A stretch of DNA of 64,000 nt from Emticicia sp. C21 (GTDB lineage: Bacteria > Bacteroidota > Bacteroidia > Cytophagales > Spirosomataceae). Below the pieces are notes generated by a model. The model was not told the origin of the DNA and searched no databases. It was given only the letters and a program-made list of their open reading frames with translations. This document shows positions 26,503 through 35,718 of the stretch, piece after piece; the stretch's first letter is position 1, and the number at the start of each line of letters is the position of its first letter. Both the position numbers and the translations under genes were made by a program. The stretch lies in NCBI RefSeq assembly GCF_003418935.1, contig NZ_QVMT01000004.1, forward strand, positions 282-64,281. Direction: 5' to 3'.

Positions 26503-27264
26503 CTACTTGATTAATAACGTCAGCTCATAATGTTCAGCCAACTCATAAGGCGGGATAAAAATTCCAGTAGTTGAATCACTATAATCTTTCTCCTCGTATC
26601 TCACTTTTACCTTTAGTTTTTTGCCTGTGCTTACATCTTTAGCTGTAATTTTATATTTGCCTACTGCCACATCATAGATATGATAATCATTAGTGGCAAC
26701 GCGACGAACCACCGTTTGTCCGGCACTCCCATCAACCAACGGGCCGTCTGGTACTAAGGTTACTTCTATATTTCCGACCTCTAAATTGTCGAAATCATGT
26801 AGTATTTCAATAGTCCCGCCATAGAAGCCATCATCACCGAAATTGCCTGTACGTTTACCTGTTAATTTTAGCGTAAGATTCTTGACAGCTCCATCATAAG
26901 GCGAAAACTGACCATCGTTTTCAGTAAAAAGCGCCAGATCATAGTTTTGCCCGTTGTATTTTACTTTTACGCTTCCCCTCACATAAAATGACCCTGAGGC
27001 AATACCAGTCGGAAGCTTGATTCTATAATTACCATTTGCATCTGAATACCCAATTACGGCATTTGCATAATCCAGACTATTAGCGACAATTTTGGCATTA
27101 GCAATAGGCTTTTTGTTACTATCTGTTACTCTACCTTTTACAATTCCTTTCTCTATACCATCAGATTTACCGGGTTCAGGTGCAGGATCATTACACTTGC
27201 ACTTATCTGGAGTACATGCTATAGTTAATAATGTTATCAGCAGAAAATATATGATTGATTTCAT
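26503..27264 (-). CDS. Lipoprotein with carboxypeptidase-regulatory-like domain
   Basis: The 253-residue protein starts with a lipoprotein signal ending in TIAC (Cys17). Residues about 42-115 form a CarboxypepD-regulatory-like beta-sandwich (KGRVTDSNKKPIANAKIV, then YSDANGNYRIKLP), a fold that in Bacteroidota surface proteins binds ligands or acts as a spacer. The remaining half is beta-rich with no clear family. It lies 57 bp downstream of the beta-helix lipoprotein gene and may be cotranscribed with it. Confidence 0.75.
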   Translation of the reverse strand: MKSIIYFLLITLLTIACTPDKCKCNDPAPEPGKSDGIEKGIVKGRVTDSNKKPIANAKIVANSLDYANAVIGYSDANGNYRIKLPTGIASGSFYVRGSVKVKYNGQNYDLALFTENDGQFSPYDGAVKNLTLKLTGKRTGNFGDDGFYGGTIEILHDFDNLEVGNIEVTLVPDGPLVDGSAGQTVVRRVATNDYHIYDVAVGKYKITAKDVSTGKKLKVKVRYEEKDYSDSTTGIFIPPYELAEHYELTLLIK

Positions 27265-27286
27265 GGCTTATAAATGTTGATTAAGT

Positions 27287-27310
27287 GGCAGAGAGTAATA
27301 TCTCTCTGCC
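27287..27310. promoter_or_regulatory. Hairpin between the two lipoprotein genes
   Basis: GGCAGAGAG (27287-27295) and CTCTCTGCC (27302-27310) are perfect inverted repeats with a six-base loop, in the 57-bp gap between cotranscribed-looking genes. No U tract follows on the minus strand, so it may be a processing or partial termination site. Confidence 0.5.
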
Positions 27311-27321
27311 CAAAAACCGTT

Positions 27322-28788
27322 TTAAAACTTAGCTACGTTAGCAGCATTGTTGCTGGCAAATGTATTAGTCGTTGCAGCATCGCTGTTTACATCAGCATCA
27401 GAAGTATACAGGATTCCATAGCCGCCGCTATAAGTCAAACGGGTATTTTTAATGGTTAACTTCGCTCCTTTGCCATAAGCAACTACGTTTGCTCTTCTGC
27501 CTGATACAATGATTGCGCTACCGCCACCACTTATTTCTGCATTCTGGATTACATTCTGATTACTTACCGAATAAATGATAATTCCTTTCCAGTAGACTTC
27601 GTTTCTTCTTACGCCTGTTATCACTACTTTTTTATCAGGTATTCCTTGTGCAGATAAATAACCATTGCGATTTACACTAATCATCACATCTCTTTCTACT
27701 TCTACCGTTACACCGGGTTTTAGAGTCCAACCCGTTTCTATTTCCAGATTACCTAATAGTCTATATTTCGTTCCGTCTTTAAAAGCAGGCCAGCTTACGT
27801 TAGTCTCTTCCTTAATTATAGATGAGTTTACTTCTATCAAATCACGCTCATTTGCACCTGTAAATTTCGAATCTGCATCCAGAAAAGTAGCGTTGATTGC
27901 ATCAATCAGAATACCCGCCTGCGATTGTCTTTCAAAGCTGTTTCTCTTAAAATCTTTTAATAGTGATCCCGTTTGTACATATAAACCATAGCCATCATTC
28001 GTAGCAAAAAGACAATCTGTTAAACTTATCTGTGCTTTTTTATTGCCAAACATAGCCAAACCTGCTTTAGTATTGGTAAAAGCAATTTTACCTGCGCCAT
28101 ATTCTACATTCACAAAAGCCATCTTATTGGCCGCACTTGGAGAATACAGTTTTATACCAGCCCAATAACCTTTTTGCAATTGCATACCTGTAAATCTTAT
28201 ACGGTTTTCGCTCAATCCTACGGCATCAATTATTCCTTTTTCTTCAATGCTCAAAGCTTTATCGCGGTCAAAAGCCATCGTTACACCCGGCGCAACACTT
28301 AGTTCAGCATTTACTGAAATATCTTTTGTTACCAGATAATCTGGTTTTATATGGTCAATAAAACGGTCAGCCAGATGCGTTTTTTCATTGATAGGCTTAT
28401 CAATGGTTATAGGCTCTTTGTACTCTACTTTAAATCTGACCCTGTCCTGACTTTTTTCGCTGCCTTGCGTTACTGTCAGTTCAAATTCATAATAACCTAC
28501 AATATCAGGCGTAAAAGTTGGTTTTACTGCCGTTGGTTGAGCCAATGTCAGTTTACTATTGGCTGGTTTACTAATAAGTGTCCAGTTAAAAGTTTTAGTT
28601 TCGTTACCGGTAGAAGCAGAACCATCCAGCGTTGCTGCTTGTATAGGCAATACATCCCGATCGGCTCCGGCATTGGCTTTTAGATTTACGACTGGTGTTG
28701 GCTTGGGAGTTTCTTCTGTTTCTTTGCACGAAATCAAGGCACTGAACAATGCCAGTGAAAGGGGGATAATAATTGATGTACGTTTCAT
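27322..28788 (-). CDS. Lipoprotein with PKD domain and right-handed beta-helix
   Basis: The 488-residue protein has a lipoprotein signal (SALISC, Cys21) then a PKD-type immunoglobulin-like domain at about 35-125 (GADRDVLPIQAATLDGSAS; YYEFELTVTQGS). The remaining part repeats short turns (ISVNRNGYLSAQGIPDKKVVITGV; KMAFVNVEYGAGKIAFTNTKAGLAM) typical of a parallel beta-helix, as in polysaccharide-binding or lyase-like surface proteins. No catalytic motif is recognised. A start six codons upstream is possible. The 438-bp region in front holds its likely promoter. Confidence 0.8.
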   Translation of the reverse strand: MKRTSIIIPLSLALFSALISCKETEETPKPTPVVNLKANAGADRDVLPIQAATLDGSASTGNETKTFNWTLISKPANSKLTLAQPTAVKPTFTPDIVGYYEFELTVTQGSEKSQDRVRFKVEYKEPITIDKPINEKTHLADRFIDHIKPDYLVTKDISVNAELSVAPGVTMAFDRDKALSIEEKGIIDAVGLSENRIRFTGMQLQKGYWAGIKLYSPSAANKMAFVNVEYGAGKIAFTNTKAGLAMFGNKKAQISLTDCLFATNDGYGLYVQTGSLLKDFKRNSFERQSQAGILIDAINATFLDADSKFTGANERDLIEVNSSIIKEETNVSWPAFKDGTKYRLLGNLEIETGWTLKPGVTVEVERDVMISVNRNGYLSAQGIPDKKVVITGVRRNEVYWKGIIIYSVSNQNVIQNAEISGGGSAIIVSGRRANVVAYGKGAKLTIKNTRLTYSGGYGILYTSDADVNSDAATTNTFASNNAANVAKF

Positions 28789-28806
28789 TGTGTTTAACTT
28801 TTTCAT

Positions 28807-29244
28807 AATTGATAAAATGCTTTAACTGTGGTTTTAATAATTTTCTTTGGCTATCAGTTTATGATGCAAAACTATAGGCAGACTTTTTCTGCTACCATTA
28901 CTGCCTGTTTCAATTGCAGGTTTCGGGTTATTAATTGTAAGAATTGTCACATGAACTGGTAAATTTTCGGCTGGTGCCTGAAGGAGGTTTTTCTATATTC
29001 TTGGTAAGTCTTACTGTATTCTAAGTCTTTTCTGCTATTATTAAGTCACAAACTGCTAATAATCTTCTATTTACAGTCTATCCGCCTAAAATCACAATTC
29101 AGTCGTAAGAGCTTCCATTTCAGTCAGGATGGCTTTTCAGAATAGACTTCTAAGCCTTCATATTTGTAAAGCGAACGGAAAATCTGTGGTGCAGAAAACT
29201 GATTTGCTTATCAATTATTTAAAACAAAATTATTTTTACACATT
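28807..29244. other. Divergent non-coding region
   Basis: This 438-bp stretch separates two divergent lipoprotein genes. I see no credible gene in it. A TAGTTTTG element on the minus strand (28874-28867) may be the -7 box of the beta-helix gene. No repeat or RNA fold stood out. Confidence 0.5.
28867..28874 (-). promoter_or_regulatory. Possible -7 element (TAGTTTTG) for the beta-helix lipoprotein
   Basis: A full match to TAnnTTTG on the minus strand, about 80 bases upstream of the start at 28788. There is no good TTG at the right distance, so the call is weak. Confidence 0.35.
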
Positions 29245-29679
29245 ATGAAAGCTTTACGTTACTCATTAAAATCTGTTTTAGGTATCTGCATGATACTTAG
29301 CCTATTTCTTACTTCATGTAAGGATAATGGAAAAGACCCGGCACCGGATTTAGCTACCCAAATTGAAGGTAATTATGCATTTACCGAAGTTGTGGTTGAT
29401 GGACAGACTGTCCCTGCCAGCCAAACCAATATAAAAGGAACGGTTAAAATTACACGTGCTACTGAAACAACTGTAGATGTAGATTTAAATATCCGTCAGA
29501 AAACTTCTAACGAAGAGTTTCTGGTAGGAAAAGTAACAGGTGTGGTAGCTTCGCAAGGAAGTGGCATTATTAATTTGATCTACGAAGGAGAAAATGTTGG
29601 TTCAGTAAAAGGCAACAAATTATCAATTAAGAGTGTAGATGAAAATGATGAGCATTTTACATTGGTTGCTGTTAAGTAA
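29245..29679 (+). CDS. Small lipoprotein, function unknown
   Basis: The 144-residue protein has a lipoprotein signal ending FLTSC (Cys25) and a mature part of about 115 residues with alternating strands (GNYAFTEVVVDGQTVPAS; TVDVDLNIRQK; GIINLIYEGE; HFTLVAVK), like a small lipocalin or beta-barrel domain. I recognise no family. It stands alone in front of the two-component gene group. Confidence 0.7.
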   Translation: MKALRYSLKSVLGICMILSLFLTSCKDNGKDPAPDLATQIEGNYAFTEVVVDGQTVPASQTNIKGTVKITRATETTVDVDLNIRQKTSNEEFLVGKVTGVVASQGSGIINLIYEGENVGSVKGNKLSIKSVDENDEHFTLVAVK

Positions 29680-29792
29680 AGTAAGCCAACTAAATATCCA
29701 CATTTTTACAAATCACACATCACTTTTAGCAATTCATACATAAATATGGTCTCATAAAGTATAGTGCATGCAAACATTCGTGAAAGAATTTT

Positions 29793-29800
29793 TATTTTTG
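29793..29800 (+). promoter_or_regulatory. Possible -7 element (TATTTTTG) for the kinase gene
   Basis: A full match to TAnnTTTG, 33 bp before the start of the first histidine kinase. The upstream TTG is missing, so confidence is low. Confidence 0.35.
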
Positions 29801-29833
29801 AAAATTGCCTGACACGCACTGTACTGAAATTTC

Positions 29834-30892
29834 ATGAGGCCCAGATTTTTTTCAAAATATGAATGGTGGTATCACCTCACAATGATGCCCATCTTTTTTG
29901 TCGCAGGTAACTATTACTTTATTGGTGATAGTTACTTTTCTGACTTTAAGACATTCCTGATTGGAACAGAGTTGGTTTTTGTTCTCTACTGGTTCTCTAT
30001 TATAGTGCTTACTGTGGCCATCCGTTGGGTAATAGCCCGTTTCCCACACTTCCACCAAAACGGAATCCGCCTGATTGTGATGCTCATACTAGTTGGTAGC
30101 ATGACTATGCTATTAGCTGTTTTTGATGTATGGGCTTACAGCATCTTTCCCTATCTGAAAGTCGACTTTGTCTGGGACAAGATATGGCCTATCATGATTT
30201 TAGGCATATTTTTCGACTTTTTCCTTTGTGCTGCCTTAGGCTTATTTTATGCCTTCGAAAAGTGGAAACAGAATCAGACCGAAAGTGAAAAATTAGAACG
30301 TATTGCCCTACAACAACAGTTTGATACGTTGAAAGGCCAAGTGAATCCGCATTTTCTTTTTAATAGCCTGAATACACTCTCGTCTTTAATCGGAGAAGAT
30401 AAAGACATGGCTGAGCAGTTTGTAGAAGATCTCTCAAAGATATATCGCTACATGCTGCAAGCTGCCAAAGTAGAATTCGCCTGCCTTTCTACAGAATTGG
30501 AATTTCTCGAAACATACGCCCGACTCTTGAAAGTGCGCTACGGAGAAGGTCTGCAATTCAAACTTCCTCAACCTAATTTTTATAAAGGTATAGTCTTGTC
30601 TCCATTGAGTTTACAGAATCTGGTAGATAATGCTATTAAACACAATATGATGTCAATCAGTAAGCCTTTAATCATTACCATTGATGTTTTAGCTGACCGG
30701 CGCATAAGCGTGAAAAATAACCTGCAGAAGAAAATCAGAAGCATAGATACGCAAGAAGCCTTGCTGGCAAATCTGGTAGCCAAATACAGTTTCTTATCTA
30801 ATGAAGCTGTAGAGGTAATTGACCAGGACAAATATTTTACGGTTATTCTCCCAGTAATTATGGAAAGAGAATTGAGCAATTGGTCGGGATAA
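29834..30892 (+). CDS. LytS-type sensor histidine kinase, ATP-lid degenerate
   Basis: The 352-residue protein has about four membrane helices in the first 140 residues and a His_kinase (LytS/AlgZ-type) domain. The phosphoacceptor motif NPHFLFNSLN places His173; the N box is QNLVDNAIKHN with Asn266. The C-terminal glycine-rich lid that its paralogue has as GLANI is replaced by LLANL, and no other GxG block is seen, so ATP binding may be weakened. It is cotranscribed with a second kinase and a LytTR regulator; it may act as a partner or a pseudo-kinase. Confidence 0.85.
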   Translation: MRPRFFSKYEWWYHLTMMPIFFVAGNYYFIGDSYFSDFKTFLIGTELVFVLYWFSIIVLTVAIRWVIARFPHFHQNGIRLIVMLILVGSMTMLLAVFDVWAYSIFPYLKVDFVWDKIWPIMILGIFFDFFLCAALGLFYAFEKWKQNQTESEKLERIALQQQFDTLKGQVNPHFLFNSLNTLSSLIGEDKDMAEQFVEDLSKIYRYMLQAAKVEFACLSTELEFLETYARLLKVRYGEGLQFKLPQPNFYKGIVLSPLSLQNLVDNAIKHNMMSISKPLIITIDVLADRRISVKNNLQKKIRSIDTQEALLANLVAKYSFLSNEAVEVIDQDKYFTVILPVIMERELSNWSG

Positions 30893-31009
30893 ACCCTCAA
30901 TTCATACATCGTTTATGAGGATTGATGTAATGTAGTTAACTTAATCAGTATAAGACCTACTTATTTTGTTTTAAAGAAAAAGAATCAAAGTGTTTTGATT
31001 AATAGTCCG

Positions 31010-32125
31010 ATGAAGAATCCTTTTGCCAATGCGCTTAATGAAAAACCTGAAGCTAAAACAAGCTGGTCGTATGCACTGACCATGCCTGTGTTTCTCATGT
31101 TTTTCAGTTACCTGCTTATCGGCTCAGGTTATTTTTCCGACATCAGAACATTTGTTGGAGCTACCATCCTGAATGGCGTTTTATTGACCTGCACTTTTTT
31201 GATTCAGAATCGGGTAAATACTAGTATTTCAAATAGATATTCCAGTTTGAATCAAACTATCCAACGAGTAGCAGTATCTGTATTTACTCACGCAGTTTTA
31301 TCAGGAATATTCCTGTTACTGATTGCCACACTCTATGTTAAATTCAGGTGGTTTGGTTCTACAGCCAGTTATAAATCTATTATTATAGTCTATGTGATTA
31401 ATATGATGGCTATTGTGCTGACGATGGTTATTCAAGAAACTTTTCATTCATTAGGACATTGGAAACATCATGAATTTAATAAGGAAAAACTGCTGAAAGA
31501 AAACATACAAGGTCAATTACAGAGTCTGAAAGCACAGATAAGTCCACACTTTTTATTCAACAGCCTGAATTCGCTCTCAACCCTTATTGCTGAAGATTCT
31601 GAGAAAGCAGAGGAGTTTGTTGACCAGATGGCACGGGTTTACAGATATCTGTTACATACTAATCAGTCAACAGCAGATGAAGATCAGGTAAATCATCTGA
31701 CTTCATTAAATAACGAACTGTCATTTATTGAGTCTTACTATCATTTATTAAAAACACGATACGGAGAAGGTATGCATCTGAATATTAATGTTAATGAAAA
31801 ATATTTATCATACCTGTTGCCCCCGCTTACGCTGCAATTATTAGTAGAGAATGCGGTTAAACATAATGTTATCAGGTCAAGCAGACCTTTAACGGTAGAG
31901 ATTGCAAGCACTAACGATGGTTTCTTGCAGGTAAGAAATAACCTGCAGAAGAAAAATGTTTCAGGCTTAGAAAACCTGGAATCGACACATATAGGTTTGG
32001 CTAATATTAAGGCTAAATACCATTTATTAGCACAAAATAAGTCTGTTGTATCAGAGCCTATTTTTGAAAATGGGCCTGATTATTTTACTGTTACTTTGCC
32101 TCTAATTGCAAAGACTATAAGCTAA
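31010..32125 (+). CDS. LytS-type sensor histidine kinase
   Basis: The 371-residue protein has four membrane helices before residue 145 and a LytS-type kinase core with His180 in SPHFLFNSLN, the N box LLVENAVKHN (Asn281) and an intact lid motif HIGLANI at 328-334. It is about a third identical by eye to the preceding kinase, so it is a tandem duplicate. The ATG at 31010 was chosen; an in-frame TTG lies five codons upstream. The probable partner is the LytTR regulator 45 bp downstream. Confidence 0.9.
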   Translation: MKNPFANALNEKPEAKTSWSYALTMPVFLMFFSYLLIGSGYFSDIRTFVGATILNGVLLTCTFLIQNRVNTSISNRYSSLNQTIQRVAVSVFTHAVLSGIFLLLIATLYVKFRWFGSTASYKSIIIVYVINMMAIVLTMVIQETFHSLGHWKHHEFNKEKLLKENIQGQLQSLKAQISPHFLFNSLNSLSTLIAEDSEKAEEFVDQMARVYRYLLHTNQSTADEDQVNHLTSLNNELSFIESYYHLLKTRYGEGMHLNINVNEKYLSYLLPPLTLQLLVENAVKHNVIRSSRPLTVEIASTNDGFLQVRNNLQKKNVSGLENLESTHIGLANIKAKYHLLAQNKSVVSEPIFENGPDYFTVTLPLIAKTIS

Positions 32126-32170
32126 ATATTAAGGATATACTAAAGAAATTTAAACTAAAGAACTGTAGAA

Positions 32171-32962
32171 ATGAATGCATTGATTGTTGAGGACGAAGCG
32201 CTGTCAGTCCGCCGATTGAAGAAGATTATTAATGAGATAACTTCCGAGATTCATGTCATTGGCGTAACTGATAGTATAGAAGATACAGTTGATTGGTTGG
32301 CAACAAACAGAGCCAACCAACATGCAGATCCTGACCTGATCTTTCTGGATATAGAATTATCTGATGGACAGAGTTTTGAGATTTTTAACCGGACAGAAGT
32401 AAAAAGCACAGTCATTTTTACGACTTCTTATGATGAATATGCTCTACAGGCATTTAAGGTAAATAGTATTGATTATCTGTTGAAGCCTGTTCATCGGGAT
32501 GATTTACAGAGAAGTCTGAATAAATATGAAACCTTAAAGGCAAAGCCTGCGCAACCCGCACAAGATTCGCTAAGTGGCATTAAAAAACTTCTTGAAGACT
32601 TAAAGTTAAACGCGACGCCTGAATACCGCGAGCGTTTTTTAGTCAAACAGAATCAGAAGCTATTATCTATAGAGGTGGGAGAAGTTGCTTATTTCTTTAC
32701 CGATGAGCGATATAGTTTCTTCACGACCCACACTAATCAGAAATTTCTGGTAGATTATACTTTAGACGAAATAGCCGAAACACTTGATCCGGCCCGCTTT
32801 TTCAGAATTAACCGAGGGATGATACTTACACACAAAACCGTTGAAAAAATGGAACCCTATTTTGGTAATAGGCTGGCTTTGACGCTCCGCCCTGCGCATG
32901 GTAAACAAGCTCTGGTGAGTCGGGAAAAAGTAGCTGATTTTAAAAACTGGATGGGCAAATAA
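32171..32962 (+). CDS. LytTR-family response regulator
   Basis: The 263-residue protein has an N-terminal receiver domain: acidic pocket at residues 7-9 (EDE), phosphoacceptor Asp60 (LIFLDIEL), Thr84 or Thr85 and Lys105 (LLKPV). The C-terminal LytTR DNA-binding domain starts at about residue 155 (RFLVKQNQKLLSIEVGEVAYFFTDERY) and ends with FRINRGMILTHKTVEKM. It is the regulator of the two kinases upstream. Targets are unknown; the ZU5-like lipoprotein gene just downstream is one candidate. Confidence 0.93.
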   Translation: MNALIVEDEALSVRRLKKIINEITSEIHVIGVTDSIEDTVDWLATNRANQHADPDLIFLDIELSDGQSFEIFNRTEVKSTVIFTTSYDEYALQAFKVNSIDYLLKPVHRDDLQRSLNKYETLKAKPAQPAQDSLSGIKKLLEDLKLNATPEYRERFLVKQNQKLLSIEVGEVAYFFTDERYSFFTTHTNQKFLVDYTLDEIAETLDPARFFRINRGMILTHKTVEKMEPYFGNRLALTLRPAHGKQALVSREKVADFKNWMGK

Positions 32963-32983
32963 CATCTTAAAAATATTATTTAA

Positions 32984-33006
32984 GGAGAGCAGTGCTCTCC
33001 TTTTTT
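32984..33006 (+). terminator. Intrinsic terminator of the two-component operon
   Basis: GGAGAGC (32984-32990) and GCTCTCC (32994-33000) form a stem with a three-base loop followed by six T, 21 bp after the regulator's stop. Confidence 0.85.
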
Positions 33007-33188
33007 ATTGCTATAAACTGCTATTATTCATCTTCTAATTCCACAATTCATAACATGGTTCTATCAATTGCAACGAGCTATTATACAGTTCATGTGTTGG
33101 CGCATTTATGAAGTTTTCTCCATCAGCTAAGTTTGCATCATGTTATTTGACATCACTTAACTATATGAACAGCTATTACTTTAAAATT

Positions 33189-34502
33189 ATGAAAACTTTA
33201 CAAACTGTCGCCATTACACTTCTTTCACTTCTGGGATTAATATCCTGTGAAACCGATCAGCAAAATCCTAAACCTGAACAACCATCAAAAGGTACCCCCA
33301 CAGAAGTCGGTAAACCTTTAGGCGCTGTCACCGCAAAAATGATTGGTGCACAGGGTGGTAACATTTCTACTCCTGATGGCAAAGTTACACTTACCTTTCC
33401 GGCAGGCGCATTAAGCAAAGAAACCAATATCACCATTCGTCCGGTAGAAAATAAAGCCTGGGGAAACGTTGGTATCGGTTATGAATTTGGCCCAGATGGT
33501 AGCGAATTTGCTAAACCTGTTACTTTTACTTATCGCTATACTGACAAAGAAATAAGCGGCGTTTCATTAGACAATATGGCGCTGGCATTTCAGGATCAGA
33601 ATAAAATATGGCAGGCTACTGCACCGCTGACTGTAAACAAAACCCAGAAAACCATTACCGGCTCCATTAAGCACTTTAGCTGGTGGTCTATGATTACTAA
33701 ATATCGCCTGACTCCGGAATACGATACAGTATTGATTAAGCAAACCAAAGAACTTCAGATAGAATACCTTGAAAGTGAATGGCCATGGTCAAACAAACCT
33801 GATAGTGACATATTATTACTTGTTCCGCTGGTAGCGCCTAAGCTGGCCGATCGCACGGCGATTTCAAAAATCTATCTGAATGGGGTAGATTGTACAACTA
33901 CCTTACCTAAAGACCAGTCCTCAGGGTTATTAGGATTCGCCAATAAAGACAACAAAGCGGTTGTTATGTATACCGCACCTAATAAGAAACCAAATGCAGC
34001 TTATAATCCGGTGGCTATAAGCATTGAATTGCAACATGCAGGTAAAGCTAAGCTCATGCTCGTAAGTAATCTTTATATAGATACCGAGAATACTTTTAGT
34101 ATCGATGGATCAGACCCAACAAGTATCGCTATCAATGCTGCCTATGGCGCTGGGGCATTATATATATCTTTCGAAGATAATATGTCTAATGTACTTCGTG
34201 TGTATACAGAGCACTTTGCGCCCGGGACTTATACATTTAATATTAAAGATACTAACATTGCTGCTATGCATCATTCGAAGAAAAAAGCCGGAGGTTCGGT
34301 TTATGAGCACTGTAGAGACGAGAAAAGTGAATCAGGCAGAATTGTTATTGACAGAATTTATCAATCAAATGGGAAAACTGTTATTCAAGGCAGTGTTACA
34401 GGAAAGGTCTGTACCCTCCATGATACTGATGAAAAATGTAATATAATTAAACATGAAACCATGACGGTCTCCGCTAAATTTACGACCGTAGTAATGATGT
34501 AA
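33189..34502 (+). CDS. ZU5-like domain lipoprotein
   Basis: The 437-residue protein has a lipoprotein signal ending GLISC (Cys20). After a short linker there is a ZU5-like domain (about 44-150): MIGAQGGNISTPDGKVTLTF, then PAGALSKETNITI, followed by a Y..P strand, as in other Bacteroidota ZU5 surface proteins. The remaining 280 residues have no clear family. The ATG at 33189 was chosen, 27 codons after an upstream in-frame start, because it opens the signal peptide. The gene follows the two-component operon and converges on fmt. Confidence 0.75.
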   Translation: MKTLQTVAITLLSLLGLISCETDQQNPKPEQPSKGTPTEVGKPLGAVTAKMIGAQGGNISTPDGKVTLTFPAGALSKETNITIRPVENKAWGNVGIGYEFGPDGSEFAKPVTFTYRYTDKEISGVSLDNMALAFQDQNKIWQATAPLTVNKTQKTITGSIKHFSWWSMITKYRLTPEYDTVLIKQTKELQIEYLESEWPWSNKPDSDILLLVPLVAPKLADRTAISKIYLNGVDCTTTLPKDQSSGLLGFANKDNKAVVMYTAPNKKPNAAYNPVAISIELQHAGKAKLMLVSNLYIDTENTFSIDGSDPTSIAINAAYGAGALYISFEDNMSNVLRVYTEHFAPGTYTFNIKDTNIAAMHHSKKKAGGSVYEHCRDEKSESGRIVIDRIYQSNGKTVIQGSVTGKVCTLHDTDEKCNIIKHETMTVSAKFTTVVMM

Positions 34503-34519
34503 TGCTTAATTATAAACCA

Positions 34520-34549
34520 AAAGCCTTGCTTCTCAAAAAGCAAGGCTTT
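34520..34549. terminator. Bidirectional terminator between convergent genes
   Basis: AAAGCCTTGC (34520-34529) and GCAAGGCTTT (34540-34549) are a perfect ten-pair stem with a ten-base loop, serving the ZU5 lipoprotein gene and fmt. Confidence 0.8.
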
Positions 34550-34569
34550 CTAATATAAGACAATAGATT

Positions 34570-35481
34570 TTACAATCTGAATCCTCTCAGAAAATCTTCT
34601 ATCCCCATTTTCTTTTTCCCCTCAATCTGCAGTTCTTTTATTCTCAGAAATTTATCGGAGCATTTAAATGCCAGAAAAGTTTTTCCGTCCATTTCTATTT
34701 CTCCCGCCTTCACATCATTTCCTTCTGTATCTGTCAATTCAGATTGATATATCTTGCACATTTTACCAGATAAGGTTGTCCATGCAGCCGGATAAGGTGA
34801 AAGCCCACGAATAAAATTATGTACTTTTTCAGCAGGCTGATTCCAGTTAATCTCACAGGTTTCTTTAAAAATCTTCGGTGCTGGCCTTAATTCAATATCA
34901 GTTTCCTGTGGCAATTGCGGATAATCTCCGGCCTCAATAGCTTTTACCGTTTTCAAAACCAGGTCTGCTCCTCGTTCCATCAGTCTATCATGCACTGTAC
35001 CCGCATTATCGTGCGCATAAATGGGTTCTTTATCTACAAATATGATATTTCCTGTATCTATTTCATGTTTAATAAAAAAAGTAGTTACCCCTGTTTCAGT
35101 ATCACCATTAATCACAGCCCAATTAATAGGTGCTGCACCACGGTATTGCGGTAAAAGCGAGCCGTGCAGGTTAAAAGTACCTTTGGTTGGCATATTCCAC
35201 ACAATCTCAGGCAACATCCTGAATGCCACAACCACCTGCAAATCAGCCTGATAGCTTCTTAATTGCTCAATAAATTCAGGATTTTTAAGCTTTTCAGGTT
35301 GCAAGACAGGAATTCCCTGCGACACCGCATATTGCTTGACAGGTGTTTCGTGCATCTGCAAGCCTCTGCCCGAGGGTTTATCGGGTGCTGTTACCACTGC
35401 TACCACCTCACAGCCATTTTCTACCAATTTCCGCAGACTTGCCACTGCAAAATCAGGCGTACCCATAAAAACTATTTTCAT
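34570..35481 (-). CDS. fmt: Methionyl-tRNA formyltransferase
   Basis: The 303-residue enzyme formylates initiator Met-tRNA with 10-formyl-tetrahydrofolate. The N-terminal domain begins MKIVFMGTPDFAVASL, the catalytic region is NLHGSLLPQYRGAAPI (Asn104, His106), and the C-terminal OB-fold ends IEGKKKMGIEDFLRG. Length and order are as in the family. It diverges from greA across 237 bp and converges on the ZU5 lipoprotein gene at a shared terminator. Confidence 0.97.
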   Translation of the reverse strand: MKIVFMGTPDFAVASLRKLVENGCEVVAVVTAPDKPSGRGLQMHETPVKQYAVSQGIPVLQPEKLKNPEFIEQLRSYQADLQVVVAFRMLPEIVWNMPTKGTFNLHGSLLPQYRGAAPINWAVINGDTETGVTTFFIKHEIDTGNIIFVDKEPIYAHDNAGTVHDRLMERGADLVLKTVKAIEAGDYPQLPQETDIELRPAPKIFKETCEINWNQPAEKVHNFIRGLSPYPAAWTTLSGKMCKIYQSELTDTEGNDVKAGEIEMDGKTFLAFKCSDKFLRIKELQIEGKKKMGIEDFLRGFRL

Positions 35482-35519
35482 CTTTTCTCCGTTATATAAT
35501 TATGTGGTAGCAAAAATAC

Positions 35520-35547
35520 TTGATTTAAAAAAATCTTTGTACCTTTG
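35520..35547 (+). promoter_or_regulatory. Probable greA promoter
   Basis: TTG at 35520-35522 is followed after 17 bases by TACCTTTG (35540-35547), a full match to TAnnTTTG. Transcription would begin near 35553, leaving a leader of about 165 bases. Confidence 0.6.
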
Positions 35548-35645
35548 TTATCTAAATTGCATAAATGAAACAAAATCGAGCAAATAAAGTATTTTTTCGA
35601 GTAAAATTCAGGTAGTTTCTTAGATAAAATCAAAACTTTTATCAG

Positions 35646-35675
35646 GAACGGTCGAATTTTCGCCGTTCTTTTTTT
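35646..35675 (+). terminator. Terminator-like hairpin 1 in the greA leader
   Basis: GAACGG and CCGTTC (35646-35651, 35663-35668) pair, with CGAA/TTCG inside and one bulged T, and seven T follow. It looks like a complete intrinsic terminator but lies between the greA promoter and the gene, 44 bases before the ATG. Confidence 0.75.
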
Positions 35676-35679
35676 GTCC

Positions 35680-35703
35680 ACCCCTCAGAAGAAAGGGGTT
35701 TTT
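35680..35703 (+). terminator. Terminator-like hairpin 2 in the greA leader
   Basis: ACCCC (35680-35684) pairs with GGGGT (35695-35699) across a ten-base loop and five T follow, ending 15 bases before the greA ATG. It is weaker than hairpin 1. It may help attenuation or cover the start. Confidence 0.5.
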
Positions 35704-35718
35704 AAATTTATAAGAGAT

